64,000 nt of DNA from Clostridiales bacterium (GTDB lineage Bacteria; Bacillota; Clostridia; Saccharofermentanales; Saccharofermentanaceae), in NCBI GenBank assembly GCA_017509245.1, contig JAFWQC010000019.1, positions 1-64,000 of the forward strand. The letters run 5' to 3'. Made by a program: the position numbers and the translations under genes. The notes under the pieces were generated by a model. The model was not told where the DNA came from, did not search any database, and saw only the letters and a program-made list of their open reading frames with translations. The stretch's first letter is position 1; each line of letters opens with the position of its first letter. Shown one piece after another: positions 1 through 10,378 of the stretch.

Positions 1-210
1 AGCCTTGATCTTTCTGAGTCTCTCCCACGGATCCTCGTCCAGATATCTGAGGCATGAGTCGAATGTTGCGCCGCCCCAGCACTCGAGTGAGTAGTAGCCG
101 GCGTTGTCCAAAGTCTCAAGGATGCCCTCGAAATCGGAGAACGGCATACGTGTTGCGATGAGCGACTGCTGGGAGTCACGCAGCACGGTTTCTGTGATTT
201 TTACTTTCAT
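1..210 (-). CDS. Carboxyltransferase, OadA / pyruvate carboxylase subunit B type (N-terminal part)
   Basis: The first 70 residues are present; the gene runs off the left edge. The product begins MKVKITETVLRDSQQSLIAT and later reads WGGATFDSCLRYLDEDPWER, the signature of the HMGL-like TIM barrel found in oxaloacetate decarboxylase alpha and pyruvate carboxylase carboxyltransferase domains. The Asp of TVLRD is the family's metal ligand. The ATG at 210 is preceded by AAGGAG at good spacing. The family moves a carboxyl group between biotin and pyruvate/oxaloacetate. Whether this is a Na+-pump subunit or an anaplerotic enzyme depends on neighbours outside the window. It is divergent from the ribosomal-protein operon. 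Confidence 0.85.
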   Translation of the reverse strand, partial: MKVKITETVLRDSQQSLIATRMPFSDFEGILETLDNAGYYSLECWGGATFDSCLRYLDEDPWERLRKIKA

Positions 211-249
211 TGAAGTCACACTCCTTGTAATTAAAAAATAACCTTAGTA

Positions 250-278
250 AGTATAATGGGTTTGCCCTGATATGTGAA
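250..278 (-). promoter_or_regulatory. Sigma-A promoter of the divergent carboxyltransferase gene
   Basis: On the minus strand TTCACA (278-273), a 17-nt spacer and TATACT (255-250) sit about 40 nt before the start codon at 210. Inferred from match to consensus only. Confidence 0.5.
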
Positions 279-388
279 TAAGAAATTTAGGGTTTGACAG
301 TCAATTTTTCATGCTTTTTTTGTATAATTTTGAAACCCCTCGAAAAGAGGGCGGCGCAGACATCCGAAGAACCCCTTGAAATTTGCAG

Positions 389-417
389 TTTACATTCAAA
401 ATATGCGGGTGTATACT
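389..417 (+). promoter_or_regulatory. Sigma-A promoter of the rpsL operon
   Basis: TTTACA (389-394), exactly 17 nt, TATACT (412-417); transcription would start near 424 and give a leader of about 60 nt before rpsL. A second possible element upstream has TTGACA at 294-299 and TATAAT at 323-328, but their 23-nt spacing makes it doubtful as one promoter. Confidence 0.55.
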
Positions 418-483
418 TAATTGCTCGCAAAGGGGACTTTGTGCTCATATTTGCGCGTAAAAATTAAGAAAGGAGATGTATTG

Positions 484-912
484 ATGCCAACGTTCAATCA
501 ATTGGTTAAGTCCGGCAGACAGTCCAAGACATATAAGTCTGCCAGCCCGGCTCTGCAGTTCTCTATGAACACTATCAGAAACAAGCAGACGGATCTCGAC
601 TCACCTCAAAAGCGTGGTGTTTGCACAGTTGTTAAGACGACAACACCTAAGAAGCCTAACTCAGCGCTTCGTAAGGTTGCCCGTGTAAGACTTACAAACG
701 GCTACGAGGTTACAGCCTACATTCCGGGTATAGGACACAACCTTCAGGAGCACTCTGTTGTTCTCATCAGAGGCGGACGTGTTAAGGACCTCCCTGGTGT
801 TCGTTACCACATCGTAAGAGGAACCCTTGATACAGCAGGTGTCGCAGATCGCCAGCAGGGCAGATCTAAGTACGGCGCTAAGAAGCCGAAGGCTGCTAAG
901 GTTAAGAAGTGA
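484..912 (+). CDS. rpsL: 30S ribosomal protein S12
   Basis: S12 of the small subunit decoding centre, 142 aa. The ATG at 484 follows AAGGAGATG at ideal distance and gives the family N-terminus [13 protein letters not shown]; an in-frame TTG at 421 would add 21 unrelated residues and is rejected. The conserved segments [21 protein letters not shown] and [13 protein letters not shown] are intact. The lysines at the positions linked to streptomycin resistance in other bacteria (in TPKKPNS and GRVKDLPG) are wild type. A short insertion before PQKRG is usual in clostridial S12. It is first gene of the str operon, followed by rpsG, fusA and tuf. Confidence 0.97.
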   Translation: MPTFNQLVKSGRQSKTYKSASPALQFSMNTIRNKQTDLDSPQKRGVCTVVKTTTPKKPNSALRKVARVRLTNGYEVTAYIPGIGHNLQEHSVVLIRGGRVKDLPGVRYHIVRGTLDTAGVADRQQGRSKYGAKKPKAAKVKK

Positions 913-1091
913 TCCCGCGTGAGATATTTTCGCGCAGGGGTTGGACATAAGTGATCAGTACATTGTTCATATATGGACATTGCCTGACTGAGACGCTTAA
1001 CACGGTCCACAAGAACAACTGAAACGTGAGTACCTATGGTTTCAAGTTTTAGACAGTAAAATTTTGATAATCATGTTAGGAGGGAAGAAAA

Positions 1092-1562
1092 GTGCCAAGA
1101 AAAGGCAATACCCCAAAGAGAACGGTTCTTCCGGATCCTGTCTACAATGACGTTGTAGTAAGTAAGCTTATCAACAACATCATGTTAGACGGCAAGAAGG
1201 GCGTAGCTCAAAAAATTACATACGGCGCCTTTGACATCATCAAAGAGCGTACAAATGAAGAGCCTCTTGAAGTATTCAGAAAGGCTCTTGCTAACGTAAT
1301 GCCCACCCTCGAATGTAAGGCTCGCCGTGTAGGCGGTGCTAACTACCAGATCCCTATGGATGTTAAGCCTGAAAGAAGGCAGACACTGGGTCTCCGCTGG
1401 ATAGTTCAGTATTCGAGAAACAGATCTGAGCGCACCATGAAGGAGCGCCTTGCTGCTGAGCTTATGGATGCAGCAAACGAGACCGGCGGCGCATTCAAGA
1501 GAAAAGAAGAAATGCATAGAATGGCTGAGGCTAACAAGGCGTTCGCGCATTTCAATCGTTAA
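1092..1562 (+). CDS. rpsG: 30S ribosomal protein S7
   Basis: S7, a primary 16S rRNA binding protein of the 30S head, 156 aa, the normal bacterial length. It starts at GTG 1092, eight bases after AGGAGGG, with the family N-terminus [10 protein letters not shown]. The conserved [11 protein letters not shown] and [11 protein letters not shown] segments are visible. It lies 179 nt after rpsL; the gap holds no gene. By analogy with other bacteria it is probably co-transcribed with rpsL and fusA. Confidence 0.97.
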   Translation: MPRKGNTPKRTVLPDPVYNDVVVSKLINNIMLDGKKGVAQKITYGAFDIIKERTNEEPLEVFRKALANVMPTLECKARRVGGANYQIPMDVKPERRQTLGLRWIVQYSRNRSERTMKERLAAELMDAANETGGAFKRKEEMHRMAEANKAFAHFNR

Positions 1563-1591
1563 TTTCCGGTTAAGAAAGGACAATAATACTA

Positions 1592-3664
1592 ATGGCTACA
1601 ACAAGAGCATATCCGCTTGAGAAGACCAGAAACATCGGTATTATGGCTCACATCGACGCCGGTAAGACAACAACTACCGAGAGAATTCTTTATTACTCCG
1701 GCGTAAACCGTAAGATGGGTGAGGTTCACGAAGGTGCTGCTACCATGGACTGGATGGTTCAGGAGCAGGAAAGAGGTATCACGATTACCTCCGCAGCTAC
1801 AACAGCTCCCTGGAAGGGCCACAGAATCAACATCATCGACACTCCCGGCCACGTTGACTTCACAGTAGAAGTTGAGCGTTCACTCCGTGTACTCGATGGT
1901 GCAGTTACGGTTATGTCTGCAAGAGGCGGCGTTGAGCCGCAGACGGAAACAGTCTGGAGACAGGCTGAGCACTACGGTGTTCCGAGAATGGTTTTCGTCA
2001 ACAAGATGGATATCATCGGTGCAAACTTTGAACATGTTTGCGAGATGATCCGTGACAGACTTAAGAATACCCCTGTTGCTATTCAGTATCCTATCGGTAA
2101 GGAAGACAGCTTCCAGGGTATTATCGACCTTATTACACTCCGTGCTGAGGTTTACACTTCAGAGGACGGTATGCAGTATGAGGACCGCGAGGTTCCTGCT
2201 GATATGGTCGATTTCATTAAGGCTAAGAGAGACGAGATGGTCGAGCTTATCTGCGAGACCGATGACGAGCTCACAGAGAAGTACCTCGAAGGCGAGGAGA
2301 TCTCCAATGAAGAGCTCAAGGCTGCTCTCCGTAAGGCTTGCTGCACATGCAAGCTCATCCCGGTTACCTGCGGTACATCTTTGAGAAACAAGGGCGTACA
2401 GATGCTGCTCGACGCTATCGTTGACTACATGCCCTCACCTCTCGACGTTCCCGCTATCAAGGGTGTTAACCCTGAGACCGAGGAAGAGGAGGAGAGACCT
2501 TCATCTGATGAAGAGCCTTTCTCTGCTCTCGCATTCAAGATCGCTACTGACCCGTTCGTCGGTAAGCTCTGCTTCTTCAGAGTTTATTCCGGCATTATGG
2601 AAGCAGGATCTTACGTTCTTAACTCATCTAAGAACAAGAAGGAGCGTATCGGACGTATCGTTCAGATGCACGCTAACGAGCGTAAAGAGATCACTGAAGT
2701 ATTCTCAGGCGACATTGCTGCTGCAATCGGTCTTAAGGATACGACAACAGGTAATACTCTCTGCGACGAGGATCATCCTATCATTCTCGAGTCCATGGAG
2801 TTCCCTGAACCGGTTATCGAGGTTGCTATCGAACCTAAGAGCCGTGCTTCACAGGAAAAGATGCTCATCGCTCTGCAGAAGCTCGCAGAAGAAGACCCGA
2901 CGTTCCGCACATACACCAACCAGGAAACAGGACAAACGATCATCGCAGGAATGGGTGAGCTTCACCTCGATATCATTGTTGACCGTCTTTTCCGTGAGTT
3001 CAAGGTTGAGGCTAACGTAGGCGCACCTCAGGTATCCTACAAAGAGACGATCAGAAGAACTGTTGAGGCTCAGGGTAAGTTCGTACGTCAGTCCGGTGGT
3101 CACGGTCAGTACGGTGACTGCTGGCTCAGACTTGAACCTCAGGAGCCCGGTAAGGGTTACGAGTTCGTTGACGCTACTGTCGGCGGATGCATCCCGAAGC
3201 AGTTCATCGCTCCTATCGATGCAGGTATCCAGGAAGCTATGCAGGCCGGCATCCTTGGCGGCTATCCGGTTGTTGACGTTAAGGTTACCGTTTATGACGG
3301 TTCTTACCACGATGTCGACTCCTCAGAAATGGCCTTCAAGATCGCAGGATCCATGGGATTCAAGGCTGGTATGCAGAAGGGCGATCCTTGTCTCCTCGAG
3401 CCTATCATGAAGGTAGACGTTGAGGTTCCTGATGAGTACCTGGGCGACGTTATCGGCGGACTTAATGCACGCCGTGGCGCAATCAAGGAAATCGAACCTA
3501 TGAACGGTTCACAGCAGGTTCATGCTGAGGTTCCGCTCGCAAACATGTTTGGTTACGCAACAGATCTCCGTTCCTCAACACAGGGACGTGGTACGTTCGT
3601 AATGCAGATAAGCCACTTCGCGGAGACGCCGAAGAGCATCATGGAGTCCATCTTAAAGAAGTAA
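1592..3664 (+). CDS. fusA: Translation elongation factor G
   Basis: EF-G, the GTPase that drives ribosomal translocation, 690 aa (full length). G-domain motifs are all present: AHIDAGKT at 19-26, DTPGH at 83-87, NKMD at 137-140. The C-terminal half has the domain IV/V sequence [15 protein letters not shown] and a normal end. The ATG at 1592 follows AAGAAAGGA and lies 29 nt after the rpsG stop, consistent with one transcript. It is the canonical form adjacent to tuf, not the shorter paralogue or a tetracycline-protection type. Confidence 0.97.
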   Translation: MATTRAYPLEKTRNIGIMAHIDAGKTTTTERILYYSGVNRKMGEVHEGAATMDWMVQEQERGITITSAATTAPWKGHRINIIDTPGHVDFTVEVERSLRVLDGAVTVMSARGGVEPQTETVWRQAEHYGVPRMVFVNKMDIIGANFEHVCEMIRDRLKNTPVAIQYPIGKEDSFQGIIDLITLRAEVYTSEDGMQYEDREVPADMVDFIKAKRDEMVELICETDDELTEKYLEGEEISNEELKAALRKACCTCKLIPVTCGTSLRNKGVQMLLDAIVDYMPSPLDVPAIKGVNPETEEEEERPSSDEEPFSALAFKIATDPFVGKLCFFRVYSGIMEAGSYVLNSSKNKKERIGRIVQMHANERKEITEVFSGDIAAAIGLKDTTTGNTLCDEDHPIILESMEFPEPVIEVAIEPKSRASQEKMLIALQKLAEEDPTFRTYTNQETGQTIIAGMGELHLDIIVDRLFREFKVEANVGAPQVSYKETIRRTVEAQGKFVRQSGGHGQYGDCWLRLEPQEPGKGYEFVDATVGGCIPKQFIAPIDAGIQEAMQAGILGGYPVVDVKVTVYDGSYHDVDSSEMAFKIAGSMGFKAGMQKGDPCLLEPIMKVDVEVPDEYLGDVIGGLNARRGAIKEIEPMNGSQQVHAEVPLANMFGYATDLRSSTQGRGTFVMQISHFAETPKSIMESILKK

Positions 3665-3720
3665 GGCTCCAAACCGCCTGATATAAACGGCGGAAACATC
3701 AATAAATAATGCTTTTTTAC

Positions 3721-3749
3721 TTGAAATAAAGAGCGAAACTTTATAAAAT
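3721..3749 (+). promoter_or_regulatory. Possible separate promoter for tuf
   Basis: TTGAAA (3721-3726), 17 nt and TAAAAT (3744-3749) lie in the 158-nt fusA-tuf gap. A small inverted repeat, CCGCC/GGCGG (3674-3693), precedes it but lacks a T tract, so read-through from fusA is also likely. Confidence 0.4.
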
Positions 3750-3822
3750 GATGTTTACCGCTGTGTTGAATCAAGGCGAGAAAATATTAAGTTTAATAAT
3801 AATTTCTTAGGAGGAAATTAAA

Positions 3823-5025
3823 ATGGCTAGAGAAAAGTTCGTACGTAGCAAGCCGCACGTAAACATCGGTACCATTGGTCACGTTGACCACGGTAAGACA
3901 ACTCTTACAGCTGCTATCACAAAGGTGCTCGCTATGAAGGGTGGAGCTGAGTTCAAGGATTACAGCAACATCGACTCTGCACCTGAGGAAAGAGCTCGTG
4001 GTATCACGATCAACACAGCACACGTTGAGTACGAGACAGAGACACGTCACTATGCACACGTTGACTGCCCCGGCCACGCTGACTACATCAAGAACATGAT
4101 CACAGGTGCAGCTCAGATGGATGGTGCTATCCTCGTTGTTGCTGCTTCTGACGGCCCTATGGCTCAGACACGTGAGCACATCCTGCTCGCTCGTCAGGTA
4201 GGCGTTCCTTATATCGTTGTATACATGAACAAGTGCGATCAGGTTGATGACGAAGAGCTTCTTGAGCTCGTAGACATGGACATCCGTGATCTCCTTAACC
4301 AGTATGACTTCCCTGGTGATGATACACCTATCATCCGTGGTTCCGCTCTCCAGGCTCTTGAGTCTACATCTACAGATCCTAACGCTCCTGAGTATGCTTC
4401 CATCGTTGAGCTTATGAAGGCTGTTGACGAGTACATCGCAACACCTGAGCGTCCCGTAGACAAGCCTTTCCTTATGCCTGTTGAGGACGTATTCACAATC
4501 TCCGGCCGTGGAACAGTTGCTACAGGCCGTCTTGAGAGAGGTACAGTTAAGGTTGGTGATCCTGCAGAGATCGTTGGTCTCCAGGACGAGCCTAGGTCTA
4601 CAACAATCACTGGTGTAGAAATGTTCCGTAAGTCCATGGATCAGGCTGAAGCAGGCGACAACATCGGCTGCCTCCTCCGTGGTATCGACCGTAAGGAAGT
4701 TGAGAGAGGTCAGGTTATCGCTAAGCCCGGCACAACAACTCCTCACACAAAGTTCACAGGCCAAGTTTACGTTCTTACAAAGGAAGAGGGTGGACGTCAT
4801 AAGGCTTTCTTCACAGGCTACCGTCCTCAGTTCTACTTCAGAACAACAGACGTTACAGGCGTTATCAAGCTTCCTGATGGAACAGACATGTGCATGCCTG
4901 GTGACCACGTAACAATCGAAGCAGACCTCATCACTCCTATCGCTATGGAGCAGGGTCTTAAGTTCGCTATCCGTGAGGGTGGTCACACAGTAGGCGCTGG
5001 TACAGTTTCTACAATCATCGAGTAA
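3823..5025 (+). CDS. tuf: Translation elongation factor Tu
   Basis: EF-Tu delivers aminoacyl-tRNA to the ribosome; 400 aa, full length. GTPase motifs GHVDHGKT (19-26), DCPGH (81-85) and NKCD (136-139) are present, followed by domains II and III ending [11 protein letters not shown]. The ATG at 3823 follows TTAGGAGG at good spacing. Codon use is strongly biased to a few synonymous codons, as expected for one of the most expressed genes. It is last in the str operon and is followed by a strong terminator. Confidence 0.98.
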   Translation: MAREKFVRSKPHVNIGTIGHVDHGKTTLTAAITKVLAMKGGAEFKDYSNIDSAPEERARGITINTAHVEYETETRHYAHVDCPGHADYIKNMITGAAQMDGAILVVAASDGPMAQTREHILLARQVGVPYIVVYMNKCDQVDDEELLELVDMDIRDLLNQYDFPGDDTPIIRGSALQALESTSTDPNAPEYASIVELMKAVDEYIATPERPVDKPFLMPVEDVFTISGRGTVATGRLERGTVKVGDPAEIVGLQDEPRSTTITGVEMFRKSMDQAEAGDNIGCLLRGIDRKEVERGQVIAKPGTTTPHTKFTGQVYVLTKEEGGRHKAFFTGYRPQFYFRTTDVTGVIKLPDGTDMCMPGDHVTIEADLITPIAMEQGLKFAIREGGHTVGAGTVSTIIE

Positions 5026-5060
5026 TTCGGTAAGAACTGAACAATCTACTTGTTTAATCA

Positions 5061-5100
5061 GAGGGTGTCCCATGAGGGGCACCCTCTATTCTTTTGTTTT
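5061..5100 (+). terminator. Rho-independent terminator after tuf
   Basis: GAGGGTGTCCC and GGGGCACCCTC pair around an ATGA loop (5061-5087), followed by TATTCTTTTGTTTT. Strong stem and T-rich tail 36 nt after the tuf stop. Confidence 0.9.
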
Positions 5101-5118
5101 GGCGTGCTCGAAAATATG

Positions 5119-5147
5119 TCTACCCAGGTTTTGCCTAACTTTTGATG
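5119..5147 (+). promoter_or_regulatory. Shared upstream motif, copy 1 (lipoprotein 1)
   Basis: TACCCAGGTTTTGCCTA (5121-5137), 2 nt, TTTTGATG (5140-5147), ending 67 nt before the start codon. The same two blocks with the same 2-nt gap precede the next two paralogues. TTGCCT inside it could be a -35 box; in this copy GATAAT follows 18 nt later, but the other copies lack a convincing -10, so its role is open. Confidence 0.6.
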
Positions 5148-5214
5148 AAGTATTGATAATACGGGAATCTACAATCATTATGGTAAAGACTATAGGGTTC
5201 ATCTTGGGGGAAAC

Positions 5215-7593
5215 ATGAAGAATTCACATATAAGGATCATTTCTGCGGTTCTTGTTTTCGCGATGGCAATATCATTTGCATCATGCACGAAGAATAAGGG
5301 AACAGACAGCGCAAAAGGCGGACTTAAGAGCGGAGATAAGATACCGGAGGATGCAGTCTGGTATGACAGCACTGTAATAGATGTCGACCTGAAAATAGAA
5401 AGTGAGAGACCTGTAAGTTCCAGATGGTCCGAGCTCATAGGCGCTGATGATAAATGGATAGTGGTCTTTACCCAGGGGGGCTTTGCCACGGACAGCGACT
5501 TATATGAAACGACGGATCAGTTCGCCGTGATATCGGTTATAGACAGAGCCACAAAAGAAAATGCCGGCACGTTCGATCTGACAGATTATTTTGCATCGGA
5601 CACATATATTGATGCCGCCGTTTATGAAGACGGTAAGGCAAAAGTGTATATCAACAAATATTTTCCGGCGAACTTTACGACCAAGGTAAATATACTCGAA
5701 ATAGACCTTTCCACAGGGGAGACAAAGGAAACTCCCAGTGAGATCAACGACGAAACGGAAAGTGCAAAACAGACATACAGACTTGGACAATATAAGTTAA
5801 GCGCGATCGCGGAATGGAATACAAATTCAACGATCAAGCTTTTCATCGATTATCCGGACGGCGGAACACAGAAGATAGTCATTCAGGAACAGGGCAATGA
5901 TCTTTACTATGTCCAGGGTGCCGCGTTGTTAGATGAGACAACGGCAATGGTCTTTGTATATTCGGACAACGGTTTTAAGAATTACAAACTGGATCTTGCG
6001 ACAGGACATTTTAACGAAGAGGATCCGGAAGAATATTCGTGGATCGATCATTATGCGCTGGAAAGGTCAGTGACCTGCAATGACGGAAACCTGTATTATT
6101 CCACCCCGACGGGTATCTCGAAGCTGGATTTCATGAACAAGACTGCAAACGAGGTGTTCAATTTCAGCTGGTGCGGCATAAACAGGAGCCAGCTCGAGGG
6201 TCTTCAGATCGCCGAATGCACGGAAGATTCAATAATCCTTTGCGGGGACAAATCCCGCGAGAGTGAATACATAGCATGCGACGGGGGATATATTGTTGCC
6301 GAATTTTCGAGAGCGGAAAAGAACCCTAACGCAGGGAAGACCGTGCTGGAACTTTATGCTCCGAACGGACAGACTCACAACAAGGTAAGCGATGCCATCC
6401 TGAAGTATAACGGCATGGACAACGGTTACTTTATCGTCGTTTCAGACCGCTACAATATGAGCAATGTCATCGACCTTTCGGATGATATCTATGAAGATGA
6501 ATACGATCTAAGGCTGGCCAGGTCCGATATGGAGCTCAGCAATCAGCTGGCGATAGACATCATGAACGGGGATGGTCCTGATATCCTGATGGATGTAAGC
6601 TGCTACGATGCCCTCAATAATCCGAACTATCTTGCTGACCTCTCGTCTTATGTTGACGGGCTTGATCCGGACAAAAATTTCACCAATCTTTTCGAGGCTT
6701 CGAAAAAAGACGGAAAGCTCTACCAGATCCCGATCTGTTTTACGGTTGACGGCATACATACGTCAGCTAAGAATGCAGGCAGTTCCGGAGCCGGGTTTAC
6801 CACGGAAGAGTACAAGGATTTCCTCATGAATGAGCTTAACGGCAGGGATGTCTTTACCTCAGGACAGACAATATATTTTGCCGGGCTTTTTAACGCCATG
6901 AGCGACGTATTTATTAAGGACGGTAAGGCGGATCTCTCGGGTCCTGAATTTAAGGAGCTTGCCGGATTTGTTAAGGATTACGTTCCGGAGAACGGCGTCA
7001 CGCTGGATTGGCAGACAGATACCGGAAACAATGAAGATGTGGCCGTATATACCACTTGTTACGGCTGGAGCGGATATTTCTATAACGTGTCAAAGCTTAA
7101 GGAAGATTCCACCATACTGGGCATTCCGTCTACTGACGGACGCGGTCCCATGTTCGGGGCGTATATATCGGTTGCTGTATCGAAGCAGTCCAGGAACGCC
7201 GATGCATGCGGGGAATTCGTAAAGCTCCTCTTATCTGATGAGATCCAGGAAGGTCTTGCGATGCAGGAGAATTTCGTTGTCAGCAGGGAGGCTTTCCGCA
7301 AGGGCGGAATGGCCGCCGTCGAATACTTCAGCGGACCTGATGGCGACATGCTGTTCGGATATGATTATGACCTTGGAAGGGTCAGAAAGGATCATTTCAA
7401 ACCGTCGGTCAAGGATATTGACTGCCTTGAAGACATCATTATGAACTGCAAACGGATAAACTCACAGGACAGCGCGATAACAGTGATCCTGATAGAGGAG
7501 ATGCAGCCGTATTTTATGGGCCAGAAGGACCTTGATGCCGTAGTCGCGATCGCAGGCGACAGAATACAGAAAGTACTGGACGAGCGCGGCTGA
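5215..7593 (+). CDS. Large extracellular solute-binding lipoprotein, paralogue 1
   Basis: 792 aa. A signal peptide ends in the lipobox FASC with Cys24 as the lipid anchor, so the protein should sit on the outer face of the membrane. Residues about 45-375 form a beta-rich region resembling a propeller (repeated short strand patterns, then FNFSWCGINRSQL and ILCGDKS). From GKTVLELYAPNGQ onward it resembles a family 1 ABC solute-binding domain, with NGDGPDILMDV and DGKLYQIPICF segments. It ends QKVLDERG like its neighbours. No permease or ATPase is adjacent, so ligand and transporter are unknown. The start follows GGGGGA. It is the most diverged in length of the first three copies. Confidence 0.75.
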   Translation: MKNSHIRIISAVLVFAMAISFASCTKNKGTDSAKGGLKSGDKIPEDAVWYDSTVIDVDLKIESERPVSSRWSELIGADDKWIVVFTQGGFATDSDLYETTDQFAVISVIDRATKENAGTFDLTDYFASDTYIDAAVYEDGKAKVYINKYFPANFTTKVNILEIDLSTGETKETPSEINDETESAKQTYRLGQYKLSAIAEWNTNSTIKLFIDYPDGGTQKIVIQEQGNDLYYVQGAALLDETTAMVFVYSDNGFKNYKLDLATGHFNEEDPEEYSWIDHYALERSVTCNDGNLYYSTPTGISKLDFMNKTANEVFNFSWCGINRSQLEGLQIAECTEDSIILCGDKSRESEYIACDGGYIVAEFSRAEKNPNAGKTVLELYAPNGQTHNKVSDAILKYNGMDNGYFIVVSDRYNMSNVIDLSDDIYEDEYDLRLARSDMELSNQLAIDIMNGDGPDILMDVSCYDALNNPNYLADLSSYVDGLDPDKNFTNLFEASKKDGKLYQIPICFTVDGIHTSAKNAGSSGAGFTTEEYKDFLMNELNGRDVFTSGQTIYFAGLFNAMSDVFIKDGKADLSGPEFKELAGFVKDYVPENGVTLDWQTDTGNNEDVAVYTTCYGWSGYFYNVSKLKEDSTILGIPSTDGRGPMFGAYISVAVSKQSRNADACGEFVKLLLSDEIQEGLAMQENFVVSREAFRKGGMAAVEYFSGPDGDMLFGYDYDLGRVRKDHFKPSVKDIDCLEDIIMNCKRINSQDSAITVILIEEMQPYFMGQKDLDAVVAIAGDRIQKVLDERG

Positions 7594-7641
7594 ACGCACC
7601 CTTTTCGTTAATTGTAATTACCGTAATCTGCCCTTAACCTG

Positions 7642-7670
7642 TTTACCCAGGTTTTGCCTATTTTTTGATG
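7642..7670 (+). promoter_or_regulatory. Shared upstream motif, copy 2 (lipoprotein 2)
   Basis: TACCCAGGTTTTGCCTA (7644-7660) is identical to copy 1, then 2 nt and TTTTGATG (7663-7670), ending 72 nt before the start codon. The flanking intergenic bases are otherwise different, so conservation is focused on the motif. Confidence 0.6.
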
Positions 7671-7742
7671 CTGATTGTTTTTTTCGCGGTCATAGAATCT
7701 CAATTACTTTAAATCCCTTAAGTGGAAAAAGGAGAATTCTAA

Positions 7743-10169
7743 ATGAAAAATCTACCAGTAAAGATAGCTTCTGTTGCAGTGATCGCATCTATGGCGTTAT
7801 CTTTTGCAGCATGCAGCAAGAAGGGTGGAACGGACTCCAGAACGGAGTCTCACAGTGGTGATAAGATCGCTGCAGACTCACCGTGGTTTGACAGCAAGAC
7901 GATCGATGTAGACGTCAATGTTGATTCAAGCAGAAAGGTTGATTATGCGTCCACAAGCCTTGTCGGCGCAGATGAGAAATACCTTGTCGTTATGACAACC
8001 GGCAGTTACACACTGCCTGATGATTTCGACTGGGAGAGCATGAACTACAATGATTACATGATCAATAACCTGTCTGTTATTGACAAAGCTTCGAACCAGA
8101 CCGTAAGCAGGATCGAGCTGGCCAAGAACCTCGGATCCGATGAATTCATTGACCGTGCTTTCTACAGAGACGGAAGGCTCACCGTAAAATACGGAGCATT
8201 TGATGCGGTTACATTTGATCCCGTATACACATTAAAGGAATATGATCCCGCTACAGGAAACGAGATCGGATCAAAAGAAACATCCATGGTCGATGAAGGC
8301 GTGGAAAAGGCCTTCTATATCGGCGATTATGAGCTTGATACATCTTATTCCTGGGATGAAGAGCATGGTTACTACAAGATCTTCATGATCTCACCTGACG
8401 GCAATGTTGATTCAGTGGAGCTCAAAGCTTCTGATGATATCTGGGATATTCCTGTTATTATCCCGATCGAAGACGGAAAGGTCCTTGTTCCCGCATCCGT
8501 AAGTGACGGAACGGTTTATTATGAATTAAATTACAAGGACGCATCCCTGACCGAGCTGGATCCCAAGGATTACGAATGGCTTGATCTCAGCGGAGTCAAC
8601 TCCTACTACTGCAGTTCTGACAGCATGTACCTGAAGACTGCAGTCGGTGTCTCCAAGGTAGACCTTAAGAAGAAGTCTGTTGAGGAGATCTTCAACTTCA
8701 GCTGGTGTGATATTAACAGAAGCACACTTTCTTTCCTTGATGTTGCAGAGTGTTCTGATGATTCGATCATTCTCTGCGGTTCGATCTACAAATATAAGGC
8801 ATATTCAAATTCAAGCGAAACTGATTTTGCATTTCTTGAATTTGACAGGGCAGCGAAAAACCCTCACGCAGGAAAGACGATACTTGAGCTTTATGCGGCA
8901 TACGGACAGACAGATGAGAAGATCTCTGAGGCTATCCTGAATTTTAACAGCACCAACAGCGATTACTTCATTGAGGTAACAGACAGATACTCAAGTGTTG
9001 ATACAAGCGATTATTCCGATGTAAACAGTGACGATGAGGTAGAGGCAGTTACCTATAAGGCAGCAGCTGAAATGAGCAACGCCCTTGCAATGGACATCTT
9101 AAACGGTGAGGGTCCTGACATTCTCGTCAATGTAAGCAGTTACGGCCAGCTTAACAGCACAAACTATCTTGCTGACCTTACACCTTATGTGGGTGACCTT
9201 GATCCTAACAAGTATTTTACCAACGTTATCGACTGCTCTAAGGTTGACGGAAAGCTCTTTAACCTTCCTATCACCTTCGGTATCAGCGGCATCCATACTG
9301 ACAGTAAGTATGCCGGTGCGTCCGGTGTAGGTTTTACTCCTGCCGAGTACGAGAATTTCTTAAAGGATACTCTCAACGGCAAGGACGTCATCACTTCCGG
9401 TCAGGCAATGTATTTTGCAAAGCTCTTCAACAATATGAGCGATAAATTCATCGCAAACGGAAAGGCTGATTTCTCATGTCCTGAATTTGCAGAGCTTGCG
9501 GATTATGTTAAGAACAACGTAAAAGAGAGCAGTACTGCATGGGATGCAGTGGATCCCGAGACGGGTTTTGTAATGGGAGTAGGAGCTTCCTTATTCAAGG
9601 GTGACTATTATTACGATGAGAATACTGAAGCCATATTCACCAGCCTGTACGGAATCGGCGGCTACTTCTACGAGGTTGCTCAGTTAAAGGGCTATAAGGC
9701 AATTCTCGGAATTCCTTCATCTGACGGCAGAGGACCGACTCTTGAGCCTTATTTCTCCGTTGCAGTTTCTTCCCAGGCCCAGAATATCGATGCCTGCGGC
9801 GAGTTCGTAAAGTCTCTCCTTGCAGAAGACATCCAGAAGCAGTTCGCAGAATACGACAGCTTTGTCATAAGCCGTGACGCTTTCAGATATGGTGCAGGTC
9901 TTGCGGTTAACTATTACAACAGTGATGCAGCCGGAATGTATGATGAGATCGATGGTTCAGCAAGAAAGAAGATCACATTCTCCGACGAAAACATCAAGGA
10001 TATGGAGAACGTCATCTTGAGCTGTTCACAGATGAATTCCGCGGATGCCGCGATCAACATCATCCTCGTTGAGGAGATGCCGGCTTACTTCTCCGGTCAG
10101 AAGGACCTCGCATCCGTTGTTGCGGTTGCCCAGGACAGAGTACAGAAAGTTCTGGATGAGAGAGGATGA
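7743..10169 (+). CDS. Large extracellular solute-binding lipoprotein, paralogue 2
   Basis: 808 aa, same architecture as its neighbours: signal peptide with lipobox FAAC and lipid Cys24, a beta-rich N-terminal domain to about residue 375 (FNFSWCDINRSTL, ILCGSIY), then a solute-binding-like domain starting GKTILELYAAYGQ with NGEGPDILVNV and a GIPSSDGRGP loop. It ends KVLDERG. The ATG at 7743 follows AAAAGGAGA. Codon use is more biased to frequent codons than copies 1 and 4, suggesting higher expression. It lies 149 nt from copy 1, with its own upstream motif and its own terminator, so it is probably a separate transcription unit. Ligand unknown. Confidence 0.75.
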   Translation: MKNLPVKIASVAVIASMALSFAACSKKGGTDSRTESHSGDKIAADSPWFDSKTIDVDVNVDSSRKVDYASTSLVGADEKYLVVMTTGSYTLPDDFDWESMNYNDYMINNLSVIDKASNQTVSRIELAKNLGSDEFIDRAFYRDGRLTVKYGAFDAVTFDPVYTLKEYDPATGNEIGSKETSMVDEGVEKAFYIGDYELDTSYSWDEEHGYYKIFMISPDGNVDSVELKASDDIWDIPVIIPIEDGKVLVPASVSDGTVYYELNYKDASLTELDPKDYEWLDLSGVNSYYCSSDSMYLKTAVGVSKVDLKKKSVEEIFNFSWCDINRSTLSFLDVAECSDDSIILCGSIYKYKAYSNSSETDFAFLEFDRAAKNPHAGKTILELYAAYGQTDEKISEAILNFNSTNSDYFIEVTDRYSSVDTSDYSDVNSDDEVEAVTYKAAAEMSNALAMDILNGEGPDILVNVSSYGQLNSTNYLADLTPYVGDLDPNKYFTNVIDCSKVDGKLFNLPITFGISGIHTDSKYAGASGVGFTPAEYENFLKDTLNGKDVITSGQAMYFAKLFNNMSDKFIANGKADFSCPEFAELADYVKNNVKESSTAWDAVDPETGFVMGVGASLFKGDYYYDENTEAIFTSLYGIGGYFYEVAQLKGYKAILGIPSSDGRGPTLEPYFSVAVSSQAQNIDACGEFVKSLLAEDIQKQFAEYDSFVISRDAFRYGAGLAVNYYNSDAAGMYDEIDGSARKKITFSDENIKDMENVILSCSQMNSADAAINIILVEEMPAYFSGQKDLASVVAVAQDRVQKVLDERG

Positions 10170-10196
10170 TTTCCTTATAACATCGCGAAAATATGA

Positions 10197-10227
10197 CGGG
10201 GGCTGCAGCAATGCGGCCCCCGTTTTT
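10197..10227 (+). terminator. Rho-independent terminator after lipoprotein 2
   Basis: CGGGGGCTGC pairs with GCGGCCCCCG around AGCAAT, followed by TTTTT. Confidence 0.9.
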
Positions 10228-10278
10228 CGCGTTTTCTGACAAACAATAAAAAAGGACTTGTAATTTTTCTTTAATTTG

Positions 10279-10307
10279 TTTACCTTATTTTTGCCTTATT
10301 TTTGATG
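10279..10307 (+). promoter_or_regulatory. Shared upstream motif, copy 3 (lipoprotein 3)
   Basis: TACCTTATTTTTGCCTT (10281-10297), 2 nt, TTTTGATG (10300-10307), ending 71 nt before the start codon. Preceded by TGTT as in copy 2. Downstream, TACAATCAT (also 5170-5178 in copy 1) is a second shared block. Confidence 0.6.
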
Positions 10308-10378
10308 CAGATTAGATTTATCCGCATTTTACAATCATAATGATATATTCCCTAGAGGGGATAAAAGGAGAGTATAGA

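Noticed and set aside
294-328. TTGACA and TATAAT upstream of rpsL as one promoter
   Set aside because: Spacing of 23 nt is too long; the 389-417 pair with 17 nt is better.
421-483. In-frame TTG extension of rpsL by 21 residues
   Set aside because: The ATG at 484 has AAGGAG at ideal spacing and gives the family's conserved N-terminus.
3793-5082. Long open frame antisense to tuf (429 codons)
   Set aside because: A shadow of biased tuf codon use; the predicted protein is Cys/Val-rich with no recognisable domain.
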